Assembly (NCBI GenBank): GCA_964397305.1
Contig: CAYNIP010000010.1
Span: 1 to 64,000 of the forward strand
Reading direction: 5' to 3'
DNA length: 64,000 nt
Source: JAAUTY01 sp964397305
Lineage (GTDB): Bacteria > Cyanobacteriota > Cyanobacteriia > Cyanobacteriales > Spirulinaceae
The notes under the pieces are model-generated. The model searched no databases, had not been told where the DNA came from, and worked only from the letters and a program-made list of their open reading frames with translations. This document shows, one piece after another, positions 17,342-26,069 of the stretch (within the stretch, counting starts at the first letter, position 1; each line of letters starts with the position of its first letter). The position numbers were made by a program, and so were the translations under genes.

Positions 17342-17716
17342 ATGCCCGATTTTTCTAACTTTCTGCACCAGTTCGTCCAACGCAGCTCGGCCCCGCTGCC
17401 GGATCTTCTGCATCAACGGCTTGAGGAGGCCTTGCAGAATGGCGATAAGGTCTGGATCGAAACCAATAATGATAGTTTCGCCGGGATTCCGATTCGCCTA
17501 GACCATGACTTCGTGGAAATTCTCACCCTCTCCTCCACCGAAGATGAGGAGGAGGAGGAGCCCGAAGACCCTGGCTACAAGCGCACGACTTGGCTCATTC
17601 GTCTGGCTGGCATTGAAGCGGTTGCCTACCCAACGGAACACTGGTCAAAGGATCGCCTCGAACACCTCTTCAGCGGTGAGGAGTTTCTCTCCGACCGGGA
17701 TGGGGATGAGGAGTAG
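17342..17716 (+). CDS. Small acidic cyanobacterial protein, possibly Sm-like
   Basis: 124 residues. The core reads DKVWIETNNDSFAGIPIRL, then DHDFVEILTL, an acidic insert (about residues 66-78) and TTWLIRLAGIEAVAY. The order of strands and the spacing of the Gly and Asp resemble an Sm/Hfq-type beta-barrel, but this is my reading of the pattern and not a confirmed family. I believe the protein is conserved in cyanobacteria. The C-terminus is acidic. A strong hairpin overlaps the stop codon. Confidence 0.72.
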   Translation: MPDFSNFLHQFVQRSSAPLPDLLHQRLEEALQNGDKVWIETNNDSFAGIPIRLDHDFVEILTLSSTEDEEEEEPEDPGYKRTTWLIRLAGIEAVAYPTEHWSKDRLEHLFSGEEFLSDRDGDEE

Positions 17717-17755
17717 CACCCGTCCCGCTTCGGGGGCCTCCAGCGGGACGGGTGC
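17716..17755 (+). terminator. Terminator-like hairpin after the 17342 gene
   Basis: A perfect 14-bp stem (GCACCCGTCCCGCT and its complement) with a 12-nt loop begins on the last base of the stop codon. Only a short T run follows (CCCTTT). It may serve both convergent genes. Confidence 0.6.
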
Positions 17756-17894
17756 ATCCCCCTTTGGCGGTGCTATTGCCCCTTCGGTGAAGGACCCCAA
17801 CGCAGCCGCTGCGCGTCGCCATCTCCCAACCCCCCCTCCCAAGCTTGGGCGAGCAGTTTAGGCTGTTGGCGTTCGCGCTAGCGCGTCGGCAACA

Positions 17895-18851
17895 TCAGCC
17901 TGTTTTGGATGCTCCCAGCGGAACAACCTGATGGAAGTGTGTATAGTCGATGCGGCGATCGCCCGTAGTCGGATCGGTCTGCACAACGTCCACAAAGCGC
18001 CGCTCGGGCAAAATGTCAGCGGCGCTGTAAATATGGCGAGCATGGATCGTCTGGGAAACGCTGGCATCGAGGCCCGTAAGGCTGACCACAATCTGCATCT
18101 CCGGCGAGGCCAATAAGTCCCCTAGTCCAGCTCCATAGAAGGGGCTCTCTTCATCAATCGGGTGCATCACCAGCCAACTCAGGGCAAAAATTGGCGTGTC
18201 AGCCCGCACTAACTTCAGGTTCCGCAGGCGGCGAATCTGCACCGCTTCCTGTTGCACCTCCGGCAAGAGGATGCTCACCTTCACCCGGGCCTCCACAATC
18301 AAGTTATGGCGCTGGTTGGCGGTCCGAAACATCAGTGTCGGCCGCCCCTCGTAGGGGCAAATGACAGCCACCCGGCTAAAGATGACCCGGGCTGTCGGCT
18401 GCGAGAAGCGGGCAAACATGAGACCCGTGGTCATGGCCACTCCCACGAGGCCAATAAACACCTCGACCACCACGAGGGCGTTGGCATAAGAGGTGCGGGG
18501 ATACATAGCCCCATAGCCGATGGTAGCCATTGTCTGCACGCTGAAGAAAAAGACATCCCAAAAGGAACCGGGCCGGGCATTCTCCAGATTGGGCTGCCCT
18601 TCGAGCAAGTAGAGCTGGGCAAAAAGCAGGTTCAACCCCACATAGGTCACACTGATCCCAGCCAGCAGGGTCGGCCAGGACAGGGTGAACAGCCAGTGGT
18701 AGAGATCGGCCCAACTGAAGGGGCTCATCCCCGCCCGGATCAGGCGCACCGCGCCAAGACGCAAGGTCTGACGGTATGACCGCCGCCGCAACCAGTGAAG
18801 CATCGCGTTAGCCTCATCAAACAGAGAGTTGGGGACCCAAATAGCCCCCAT
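17895..18851 (-). CDS. Inward-rectifier-type potassium channel (KirBac)
   Basis: 318 residues. The pore region is clear: TM1 about 57-82, pore helix, selectivity filter TIGYG at 110-114, TM2 about 122-146. The C-terminal half is the immunoglobulin-like cytoplasmic Kir domain (RPTLMFRTANQRHN and SWLVMHPIDEESP). It would form a tetrameric potassium channel in the inner membrane, probably gated by cytosolic ligands or lipids. Its ATG follows the upstream gene's stop directly (TAGATG), so the two genes are translationally coupled. Confidence 0.93.
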   Translation of the reverse strand: MGAIWVPNSLFDEANAMLHWLRRRSYRQTLRLGAVRLIRAGMSPFSWADLYHWLFTLSWPTLLAGISVTYVGLNLLFAQLYLLEGQPNLENARPGSFWDVFFFSVQTMATIGYGAMYPRTSYANALVVVEVFIGLVGVAMTTGLMFARFSQPTARVIFSRVAVICPYEGRPTLMFRTANQRHNLIVEARVKVSILLPEVQQEAVQIRRLRNLKLVRADTPIFALSWLVMHPIDEESPFYGAGLGDLLASPEMQIVVSLTGLDASVSQTIHARHIYSAADILPERRFVDVVQTDPTTGDRRIDYTHFHQVVPLGASKTG

Positions 18852-19190
18852 CTAGGGCTCAGGGGGCGGGGAGACCCGGGGGGAATTGAACTGATCCTCT
18901 AGCTTGAGGTTCGCCACCAGAGCCCGCAGGCGCATCCGCTCAATATAGGGCCAGCCGCCATTCTCCTCAATATCACGCAGTAAGCTGTAGAGTTCGTGGC
19001 GATTCTCGGGTAGCAGCGGCACGAAGTAGTTCTCGCATATCTGCCGGTGCAGGCCCTCAATCTGCCGCAAGATCGCCATCAGGGCCTCCCGATCCGAGCA
19101 GTGGGCAACCGCCAACTCCAGGGTCATGACTTGGATTTGGGCCAGCGCTATGGCTAGGGATGAGGCAGTGGACAAGGGCGGGTTACTCAT
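18852..19190 (-). CDS. Small helical protein coupled to the potassium channel
   Basis: 112 residues, predicted mostly helical, with no signal peptide or membrane segment. Motifs such as QIEGLHRQICENYFVPLLPENRHELYS do not match a family I can name; it looks like a conserved cyanobacterial protein. Its stop codon abuts the KirBac start codon, which suggests made-together partners, possibly a channel regulator, though nothing in the sequence proves it. Confidence 0.7.
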   Translation of the reverse strand: MSNPPLSTASSLAIALAQIQVMTLELAVAHCSDREALMAILRQIEGLHRQICENYFVPLLPENRHELYSLLRDIEENGGWPYIERMRLRALVANLKLEDQFNSPRVSPPPEP

Positions 19191-19436
19191 AGCTCTGGGT
19201 CGATCACTCCAGGTTGATCACTCTAGGTCGCTCACAGCGACAGCGGCCGCCTAGGGGACAAAGCAGGCACAAGGAAAGGCGACACGCCCGTGTACAATGC
19301 TCTATGAAGCTTGATACAAGCCTTTAGCACATTAACAAAATTTCGCTCTGACGGGCTGTCGCTCGCTAAATGCGAGCTTGGCGATCGCCCCGTTTCGACC
19401 TAGAGATTGAGAGACTGACGATAAACGAGGACGACT

Positions 19437-20273
19437 ATGAGGTATTACCGCGCACTGCTGATTGCCTTTGTGGCCGTATGTTTGGGGTTGCTCACTGCTT
19501 GCAGTGACGGCCCCGCCAAGGCCGCGAGCCGCGATCAGCTCACCTACGACCAGATTGTGAACACAGGCCTAGCCAACCTGTGCCCCCGCCTTGAAGAAAC
19601 CACCCGAGGCTCGATTCCCCTTGAGGCAGGGCAAGCCTATAAGCTGTACAGCCTGTGCCTCGAGCCCCAAGACTACTTCGTGAAGGAAGAGCCCACCAAC
19701 AAACGCCAGAATCCGGAATTCGTCAAAGGCAAGGTGCTGACGCGCAATACCTCAAGCCTCGATCAGGTGCGCGGTACGGTGACTCGGGATGCCCAAGGGG
19801 TCTTGACCTTCACCGAAGAAGGCGGCATCGACTTCCAGGCAATCACGGTGCTGCTGCCAGGGGGTGAGCAAATCCCCTTCCTCTTTACCATTAAGGAACT
19901 AGTCGCGACGACCGAATCAGGCTTTGACTCGATCAACCCTTCCACGGATTTTAAGGGCGAATTCAACGTCCCCTCCTACCGGGGAGCTGTATTCCTAGAT
20001 CCTAAGGGTCGTGGGGTCGCCTCAGGCTATGACAATGCCGTAGCCCTGCCCTCTGTGGCTGACGATGAAGAGCTGGCCCGCGCCAACGTGAAGCGCTTCC
20101 TGTCGGGTCGTGGCGAAATCTCGCTCCAAGTGACCAAGGTAGACAGCGAAACTGGCGAAATCGCGGGCAGCTTTGTGAGTGAACAGCCCTCGGATACGGA
20201 CTTGGGGGCTGATGACCCCGAAGAAGTAAAAGTGAAGGGTATTTTCTACGCTCGTGTTCGCCCGCAGGCCTAG
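19437..20273 (+). CDS. psbO: Photosystem II manganese-stabilising protein PsbO
   Basis: 278 residues. An export signal ends in a lipobox-like LLTAC (cysteine 22) before the mature start near SRDQLTYDQI. Characteristic segments are LCPRLEET, the PTNKRQNPEFV region, GGIDFQAITV and GRGVASGYDNAVALP. PsbO sits on the lumenal side of photosystem II, shields the Mn4CaO5 cluster and stabilises oxygen evolution. Its length matches the family. A hairpin with a T-run follows about 120 bp downstream. Confidence 0.98.
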   Translation: MRYYRALLIAFVAVCLGLLTACSDGPAKAASRDQLTYDQIVNTGLANLCPRLEETTRGSIPLEAGQAYKLYSLCLEPQDYFVKEEPTNKRQNPEFVKGKVLTRNTSSLDQVRGTVTRDAQGVLTFTEEGGIDFQAITVLLPGGEQIPFLFTIKELVATTESGFDSINPSTDFKGEFNVPSYRGAVFLDPKGRGVASGYDNAVALPSVADDEELARANVKRFLSGRGEISLQVTKVDSETGEIAGSFVSEQPSDTDLGADDPEEVKVKGIFYARVRPQA

Positions 20274-20936
20274 CTTAATTTCCAGGCTAGACCACCGATT
20301 TTCCTCGAGTGCGATACCGCTTAAACCCCTTCTTCCGGTTTGAGGTCGGGGCTTGCAACTCAACTGTGAGAGCCCCCCCGCAACGAGCCCAGCGCTCCCT
20401 ATCTTGGGGGCGCTTTTAGTAGGCCATGACAGAGGGATCATCCCTACTGCTAGGTCGGTTGTGGCTTCAACCGGCCCCTCCTTCACCAACTCCCCAATTG
20501 CCATACACCCGCCGGGCTGGGTGATGGTCACGGCCTATTGGGGGGACTCCCCTGGACGCCATTTTCCTTCCCGGAGTGGAAATACGGTTGCCAGCAACCA
20601 ACACCAGCGTTTAGAGTGTAGAGGCTGAAAAGCGTCTTGTAGTGAAAGAAGTGAAAGATACGATCAGTCTTGAATTTTGAGCTCAGCTAGACGAGCGGTC
20701 TTTGGTTTGATAGCACCACTCTTTGTAGGATGGCAGTTGCGGCAGCAAGCAACGGCAAGGCTTGACACTGAATGGGGCGTCTGCCTGGGTCTGGCTAAGA
20801 TGGCGATAGTAAAGAGTGTTTCCTCCAGGATTCTGGTAAGGCACTGAATCTGGGTTCTGAGCCCTCAAGGTTGGCTCGGCGTTCCCAAAACTTCTGAAGT
20901 TGTTAGTCAGTGCGTTTAACAAGCTGAGTTATTCCT
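20274..20936. other. Intergenic stretch without a gene between psbO and sigF
   Basis: 663 bp. It holds the psbO terminator near its start. The short open frames within it resemble no known protein. The sigF promoter should lie here, but I see no consensus site. Confidence 0.55.
20391..20417 (+). terminator. Rho-independent terminator of psbO
   Basis: A 9-bp stem, AGCGCTCCC with GGGGGCGCT (one T-G wobble), has a 6-nt loop and is followed by TTT. Confidence 0.6.
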
Positions 20937-21707
20937 ATGTCTACCCTGGCACAACGTGACCTGAAGTGTGAAAGCCTCGCCTTGATGCGAGCCTACCGGC
21001 GATCGCCCACCCCCCCCCTCCGCAACCAGATCGTGCAACTCAACATCGGCTTGGTAAGAAAGGAAGCCCACCACTGGGTCAGCCAGTGCAGTGAAAGCTA
21101 CGAAGACCTGCTCCAAGTCGGCTGCCTAGGCCTGATCCGCGCCATCGATCGGTTCGATGCCAGTCGCGGCAATGCCTTTAGTTCCTTCGCAACTCCCTAC
21201 ATTCGCGGCGAAATCCAACACTACCTCCGGGATAAGAGCAGCTCCGTCCGCATCCCCCGCCGCTGGCTAGAACTGTGTCAGCAGGCCCGCAGCGCCACCC
21301 GACAGCTACGCGCTGACTTGAACCGCCAGCCCACCCCGGCCGAAGTTGCAGCAGCCCTAGGAGTTTCCCTAGCCGAATGGCAAGAAGTCGAGCTAGCCTA
21401 CCAAAACCGCGAGCCCTTGAGCCTTGATGTGACTGTTGGCGATGCCGAGGAAGGTGCGACAAGTCTCGGCGACCTCGTTCCAGACCGCCGCTACCACAGC
21501 TTTCAATTGGCCCAAGAAGACCTCCTCCGTATTCAACAAGCCCTTGTCCAACTCGAGCAGCGAACCCGCGACGTACTGGAGTTCATTTTTCTTCACGACC
21601 TTACCCAAAAGGAAGTGGCAGACCTGCTGGGGATCAGCGTTGTCACCGTCTCGCGGCGCGTCAAAAAAGGTCTTGAGACCTTGAAGGGTGTCATGCTCAA
21701 GGGCTAA
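20937..21707 (+). CDS. sigF: RNA polymerase group 3 sigma factor, SigF type
   Basis: 256 residues with sigma regions in order. Region 2 contains YEDLLQVGCLGLIRAIDRFD and FSSFATPYIRGEIQHYLRD; region 3 includes PTPAEVAAALGVS; region 4 has LTQKEVADLLGISVVTVSRR as its helix-turn-helix. There is no region 1, as expected for the SigF/SigB/SporF class. In Synechocystis, SigF directs pilus and motility genes. The next genes include a PilP-like lipoprotein. No anti-sigma gene adjoins it; a partner-switching pair lies far off at 43545. Confidence 0.92.
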   Translation: MSTLAQRDLKCESLALMRAYRRSPTPPLRNQIVQLNIGLVRKEAHHWVSQCSESYEDLLQVGCLGLIRAIDRFDASRGNAFSSFATPYIRGEIQHYLRDKSSSVRIPRRWLELCQQARSATRQLRADLNRQPTPAEVAAALGVSLAEWQEVELAYQNREPLSLDVTVGDAEEGATSLGDLVPDRRYHSFQLAQEDLLRIQQALVQLEQRTRDVLEFIFLHDLTQKEVADLLGISVVTVSRRVKKGLETLKGVMLKG

Positions 21708-21996
21708 CACCCTCACCCCTAGGGCCCGCCCCCAGGCCTGAGACCCTTGCTCGTTAGTCAGGTAGGGTGGTGGTAGAAACCCTGCTTGATCCAAGCGGCC
21801 GTTCAGGTTCCCAAGGCTCGACCCAACTGACCCTCAAGAGGCGTCGAGCTGCCAGACCCTCCCGCTCGCCGCCGCGTCAAACCTAGCTTAGGGCTAGGGT
21901 GCATTAGGATAGATAGGAGCCTAGCGGTGCTGGGCTCAAACCAGGAATTCAAGGACCGTAGCATTACGGCTCAACATGAATGGGAGTGCAGTGGTT

Positions 21997-22872
21997 ATGA
22001 AAAAACTTGCGACCGTTACCAGCCTCAGCGCCCTCGCTCTCTTCTTGGGCGGCTGTGATGCCCTGTCGTCATTGCCCTTGGTGGGCGGCCTCTTCGGTGG
22101 CGGCGAAGAGGAGTGGAGCGTCGAACCGGAGCCGATTGTGCCCTCCCCCGAAACGGAAGTGTTTCCGACCCCGACTGATCCTGAAATGCCGACGGAACCC
22201 GAGGCAGACGCCGAGGCTGAAGCTGAGGAGCCCGACGCTCCGGAGGAAACCGTCCCGGATCTGGATGCGCCCCCCGCGATCGGCGCAAATGGCCTGATTC
22301 CCCCCACTAGCGGCCCCGCTCGCCTGCGGGCCCTACAAGCCGGACGCCCCGACCCCTTCGCCGCAGTGCCGATTGCCCCCCGGTTAGCGGCTACTGGCAC
22401 AGCGACCTTAGGAACCGGTACACCCCCAGCCCCCGTTCCTCCGCTGCCCCAGACTCGTCCAGCCCCTACTCAGACTCGTCCAGCCCCTACTCAGACTCGT
22501 CCAGCCCCTACTCAGCCCACCCGTCCCCCAGCCAGCGCCCCGGCTAGCCCACCACCAACTGCTACACCGCCCCTACCGCTCCCAGATTTTGAGCCGGAGC
22601 TGCCGCCCCTACCCCAACCAGACTTAGCCCGGGCGGTGCGGGTCACGGGGGTGGTGAAAGTTGGCAATGAGGTGCGGGCGATTGTGGAGCCGCCCAATGA
22701 ATCGAGCCGCTATGTGCGGGTTGGGGACTATTTGGCCAACGGTCAAGTTTTGGTGAAGCGCATTGATATCAATGCCGGCCCCGATCCGATCGTGGTCTTG
22801 GAGCAATTCGGCATCGAAGTGACTCGCCCGGTGGGCGATAATGAGCCCTCGGTGGGACTGCTACCTGGCTGA
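21997..22872 (+). CDS. Proline-rich lipoprotein with PilP/GspC-like C-terminal domain
   Basis: 291 residues from the ATG at 21997 (MKKLATVTS); a frame start seven codons earlier is less likely. The signal peptide ends in LFLGGC. Residues about 30-205 are Pro- and Glu-rich and include a triplicated QTRPAPT. The last 80 residues (VTGVVKVGNEVRAIVEPP, YVRVGDYLANGQVLVKRI) resemble the C-terminal domain of PilP and the homology region of GspC, which link inner-membrane pilus or secretion components to the secretin. A role in the type IV pilus is thus plausible. No pilMNOQ genes adjoin it. Confidence 0.7.
   Translation: MKKLATVTSLSALALFLGGCDALSSLPLVGGLFGGGEEEWSVEPEPIVPSPETEVFPTPTDPEMPTEPEADAEAEAEEPDAPEETVPDLDAPPAIGANGLIPPTSGPARLRALQAGRPDPFAAVPIAPRLAATGTATLGTGTPPAPVPPLPQTRPAPTQTRPAPTQTRPAPTQPTRPPASAPASPPPTATPPLPLPDFEPELPPLPQPDLARAVRVTGVVKVGNEVRAIVEPPNESSRYVRVGDYLANGQVLVKRIDINAGPDPIVVLEQFGIEVTRPVGDNEPSVGLLPG
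22450..22512 (+). repeat. Three exact 21-bp tandem repeats in the lipoprotein gene
   Basis: Each unit encodes QTRPAPT. The units are identical at DNA level, a sign of recent slippage in the Pro-rich linker. Confidence 0.9.
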
Positions 22873-23068
22873 GGCTACCGAGTCTTGGGCGCGGACCTCC
22901 TGGCTCCCCTCGATCTCGCCCTGAAACTGTCCGGAACGGCTCTCGGAGGGAGTGACAGCTACAGCAGCCTGAATCACGCGCCCTTGCGGTATTCAGAGTC
23001 AGGGGTTTTCAGTATACTAACTGAGAGCCCTCTGACCGCCAGCCGGTTACTTGCCAGGAAAGCACCTG

Positions 23069-24064
23069 ATGTCGAAGCGACGAATCCTTATCTTTATCTT
23101 GCTGGTTCTCTCTGCCATGCTGGCCGCAGTCTGGCTACATGGCCTGAACCCAGCTACAAGTCCCATTCTGGTCAGTATCTTGATTGTGGCGGTGTTCCCC
23201 ATCGTTGCCTTCGCTGCAACCACGAAGCCCTTGTGGGATTTTGTTGAAAATGTGCTGGATGAGAGTAATTTACAGCAGTTGGCAACCCGCTTCTATCTCT
23301 ACGGCCGGGGCGGCAGTGGCAAGACGACGCTGATCAAGAGCTGGCTCGGTGGCGAGGTGCGCCCGGAACAGGCAACCAAGTATTTTGCGTACTACACGGC
23401 GGAGAAGTACGTCAGCCTGGAGACGAAGAAGCGCTGGCGGGTGGTGGTGTCGGATTACCAGGGTCAATCCCCATCGCAAAATACCCTGAATGCCTCGGAG
23501 AAGGTGATCGGGCCTGTCAATAATCGGCAGGTGAATGCGGTGTTTTTTATTGTGGACATTACGCCGCGTATTGAAAAGAATGGTCAGCCGTTGGCAACGC
23601 CGGAGTTGGTCGAATGGCTGGCGACGGATACGGAGGCGAAGATTGAAAAGCGGGTTGAGCAACACTTGGAGTACATCGTGCCGGCCATTCTGGAGATTGT
23701 TTTCAGCACGGTCTACAGCAAGAATTTACTCAATGTCACCCTGGTGATTAATAAGATCGACTTGTTGCGCGATGTGGTGGCGATGGGCTGTATTCCCGGG
23801 GTCAGTCTGGCGAATGTGGAGGAGTATGCCCGCAACCGATTCCGCCGCATTGAGACTAATATCCGTGAGGCCTGTGACCGCGCGAGCACGTCGGACAGTC
23901 ATACGATCCATTTTCAGGTCGTGATCGTCAGTGCTATGACGGGTCAAGGAGTTGCCAAGCTCTTCAATGACATCGTGCGCTACCATGCCGACCTCGGTAG
24001 TACGGGCAGTGCCCCGCGACGCAAGGAACGCAAGCGCCGTCGCGCTGCTGTGAGTAGCCGCTAG
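23069..24064 (+). CDS. Membrane-anchored GTPase of unknown function
   Basis: 331 residues from the ATG at 23069, preceded by AGGAAAG; a TTG six codons upstream is less likely. Two hydrophobic segments near residues 5-24 and 30-52 anchor it in the membrane. The G domain carries a P-loop (GRGGSGKT, about 79-86), a DYQGQ segment in the switch II position and NKID (about 228-231), which specifies guanine. The end is strongly basic (RRKERKRRRAA). It resembles the predicted small-GTPase-like proteins of cyanobacteria that have no assigned role. A MITE-like element begins 21 bp after the stop. Confidence 0.82.
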   Translation: MSKRRILIFILLVLSAMLAAVWLHGLNPATSPILVSILIVAVFPIVAFAATTKPLWDFVENVLDESNLQQLATRFYLYGRGGSGKTTLIKSWLGGEVRPEQATKYFAYYTAEKYVSLETKKRWRVVVSDYQGQSPSQNTLNASEKVIGPVNNRQVNAVFFIVDITPRIEKNGQPLATPELVEWLATDTEAKIEKRVEQHLEYIVPAILEIVFSTVYSKNLLNVTLVINKIDLLRDVVAMGCIPGVSLANVEEYARNRFRRIETNIREACDRASTSDSHTIHFQVVIVSAMTGQGVAKLFNDIVRYHADLGSTGSAPRRKERKRRRAAVSSR

Positions 24065-24084
24065 GCGATTCGGCGGTGACTGGG

Positions 24085-24339
24085 GGGTGAACGAAATTTT
24101 ACGCGGGATGTTTGTACTCCTTCGCTCAGCCCTCACCCCCAAGTCGAAAGATGGGCTTCTGACTCCCCTTCTCCCAGCTTTGGGAGAAGGGGCCGGGGGA
24201 TGTAGACGCGCAGCGGCTTCTCGCAGAGTGGGCCCGGTAACACTGTTCGCGCTAGCGTCGCGTAGCGATAGAGGACAACCCTCTGCTCCTTGAGCAATCA
24301 CTCAAAATTCAGAGGAGCCGCGCTTTTTTTCGTCCATCC
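24085..24339. mobile_element. MITE-like element, family A, copy 1
   Basis: 255 bp. Terminal inverted repeats start GGGTGAACGAAA on the left and end CGTCCATCC on the right, continuing to a CGCGG/CCGCG match. The 9-bp direct repeat GTGACTGGG flanks it at 24076-24084 and 24340-24348. There is no coding capacity. It fills most of the 371-bp gap between the GTPase and DUF3146 genes. Confidence 0.8.
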
Positions 24340-24435
24340 GTGACTGGGGGCAAGCACCCTGGGCTAGGCGGAATTTGTTAAGGTAGCTGCTTAACGTCGT
24401 CTGTTTAGCGAGCCGCTAGCTTGGGAGCGAACCGT

Positions 24436-24684
24436 TTGCCAGAAACTACTGCCTACGTCAGGGTCACGGGTCAGTCGTGGCAACAAGGGCGCATTGAGGG
24501 GGAGGTCCGGGCGGCTTCCTATCAGTGGCAGTTTGAGTGGCGCTTTCGCCAGGGGGAGCTGTTGGTGCAGCCGTCTCTGGGTCGGGCGCTGATCCTGGAG
24601 CCCCTGAGCCGTTTTTTGGAGCGGGCTGACTATCAGTTGGAGCCGGGGGGGGACTATGAGTTTACGGTGCGGGCTAAGTTCTAA
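24436..24684 (+). CDS. DUF3146 family protein
   Basis: 82 residues from the TTG at 24436, chosen because GGGAG lies 8-9 bp upstream; a TTG at 24421 is possible. The sequence PETTAYVRVTGQSW, IEGEVRAA, LLVQPSLGRALI and YQLEPGGDYEFTVRA is that of DUF3146, a short beta-rich family found in cyanobacteria. The function is unknown. There are no signs of membrane or export signals. Confidence 0.8.
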   Translation: MPETTAYVRVTGQSWQQGRIEGEVRAASYQWQFEWRFRQGELLVQPSLGRALILEPLSRFLERADYQLEPGGDYEFTVRAKF

Positions 24685-24761
24685 GCTAGGATCGGGAATC
24701 CTGGGCCCTGCATCGCAAATTCGCGGTTTCAGCGATCGCAGTCTGCGCTTAAAATGCTGGC

Positions 24762-25931
24762 ATGATTGATGCTACCTCGCGATCATCACCCCCTCTAGAG
24801 ATCACCTGCTCGCGCCACTTTGTCACCTGGCTTCAGGAGCAGCACCTCAGTTTGGCCTTCACGACGTATCAAACCAATCGGCTCTTTTTCGTTGGGCTGA
24901 AGCCGGGGGGAGTGCTCTCGGTGTTTGAGCGGTTGTTTGACCGACCGATGGGGCTCTATGTAGCGTCGCGCGATCGCCTTTACATGAGCTCCCGTTTCCA
25001 GCTCTGGCGCTTTGAGAATATCCTCGAGCCGGGGGAAACTCACAAGGGCTACGATGCCCTCTATGTGCCGCGCGCGAGCTACACCACGGGCGATCTGGAT
25101 GTCCATGATCTGGCCCTGGATGGCGAGGGCAAGCCGGTGTTTGCCAACACGCTCTATAGCTGCTTGGCGGGGCTGAGCGATCGCCACAGCTTCCGCCCCC
25201 TCTGGCAACCTCCCTTCATTAGCAAGCTGGCTCCGGAGGATCGCTGTCACCTCAACGGGTTGGCCTTGCGGGAGGGCCGACCGGCCTACGTCACGACCGT
25301 CAGCCGCTCCGATGTGGCGGCGGGCTGGCGACAGCGCCGCGAACAAGGGGGCTGCCTGATCGATGTGGCGGCGAATGCGATTGTCCTTGACAATCTCTCG
25401 ATGCCCCACTCGCCCCGCTGGTATCGCGACCGGCTCTGGCTACTCAACTCGGGCACAGGCGATTTTGGCTATTTCGACCCTCAGCGTGCTACATTTGTGC
25501 CGGTTGCCTTCTGTCCTGGCTACTTGCGTGGTCTAGCCTTCTGGGACAACTGGGCGATCATCGGTCTCTCGAAGCCGCGCCAAGAGCGCACGTTCTCCGG
25601 CCTTGAACTCGATCGTCGCCTTAGCCAAAAAGATGCCGATGCCCGCTGCGGCTTCGCCCTAGTCAACCTCACGACCGGCAATATTGACCATTGGTTCTTG
25701 TTGGAGGGAGTGATCTCGGAGCTCTATGATGTGCAAGTGATTCCGGCTGTCACCCGGTCTATGGCGCTTGGCTTCCGTAATGAAGATATTCTCAGCCTCG
25801 TCACAGTCGAGCCGGCTACTGGTGCTACCCCGGTCGTGGCGCAGACCGCTCCCAATTCCTCAGATCTCGTTCGTGAAGCAGTGGAAGCAGGAGCCATATT
25901 TCCTGGCTTTACAGTTGAAGGATTCCCTTAA
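24762..25931 (+). CDS. TIGR03032 (DUF4915) family protein
   Basis: 389 residues. Motifs match TIGR03032: TYQTNRLFFVG, MGLYV, DLDVHDL, NTLYSCLA, CHLNGLALREGRPAYVT, PHSPRWYRDRLWLLNSGTG and FCPGYLRGLAF. The family is predicted to fold as a beta-propeller and occurs near TPR or glycosyltransferase genes in cyanobacteria. The function is unknown. No export signal is seen. Confidence 0.88.
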   Translation: MIDATSRSSPPLEITCSRHFVTWLQEQHLSLAFTTYQTNRLFFVGLKPGGVLSVFERLFDRPMGLYVASRDRLYMSSRFQLWRFENILEPGETHKGYDALYVPRASYTTGDLDVHDLALDGEGKPVFANTLYSCLAGLSDRHSFRPLWQPPFISKLAPEDRCHLNGLALREGRPAYVTTVSRSDVAAGWRQRREQGGCLIDVAANAIVLDNLSMPHSPRWYRDRLWLLNSGTGDFGYFDPQRATFVPVAFCPGYLRGLAFWDNWAIIGLSKPRQERTFSGLELDRRLSQKDADARCGFALVNLTTGNIDHWFLLEGVISELYDVQVIPAVTRSMALGFRNEDILSLVTVEPATGATPVVAQTAPNSSDLVREAVEAGAIFPGFTVEGFP

Positions 25932-26069
25932 ATCTGCTTAGATTCAGAGCTACCCGGATCGCGTTAGTTGTTGTAGATTTTGATGCGTTAACCATACTAC
26001 TACTGGGGCTCAGGTCTGTTACGCGATCGCCCTAGTCTTGAAGATCCCCAATTGTTTGCAGGAGTGTCA

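Noticed and set aside
17751..17790. GGGTGCATC followed by CTTTGG, like the left end of MITE family B
   Set aside because: No right end or target duplication found; part of it is explained by the hairpin at 17716-17755.
20683..20922. 79-codon minus-strand frame upstream of sigF
   Set aside because: No ribosome binding site, family likeness or conserved motif.
23010..23020. TATACT box upstream of the membrane GTPase gene
   Set aside because: No -35 element at 16-18 bp; not reported as a promoter.
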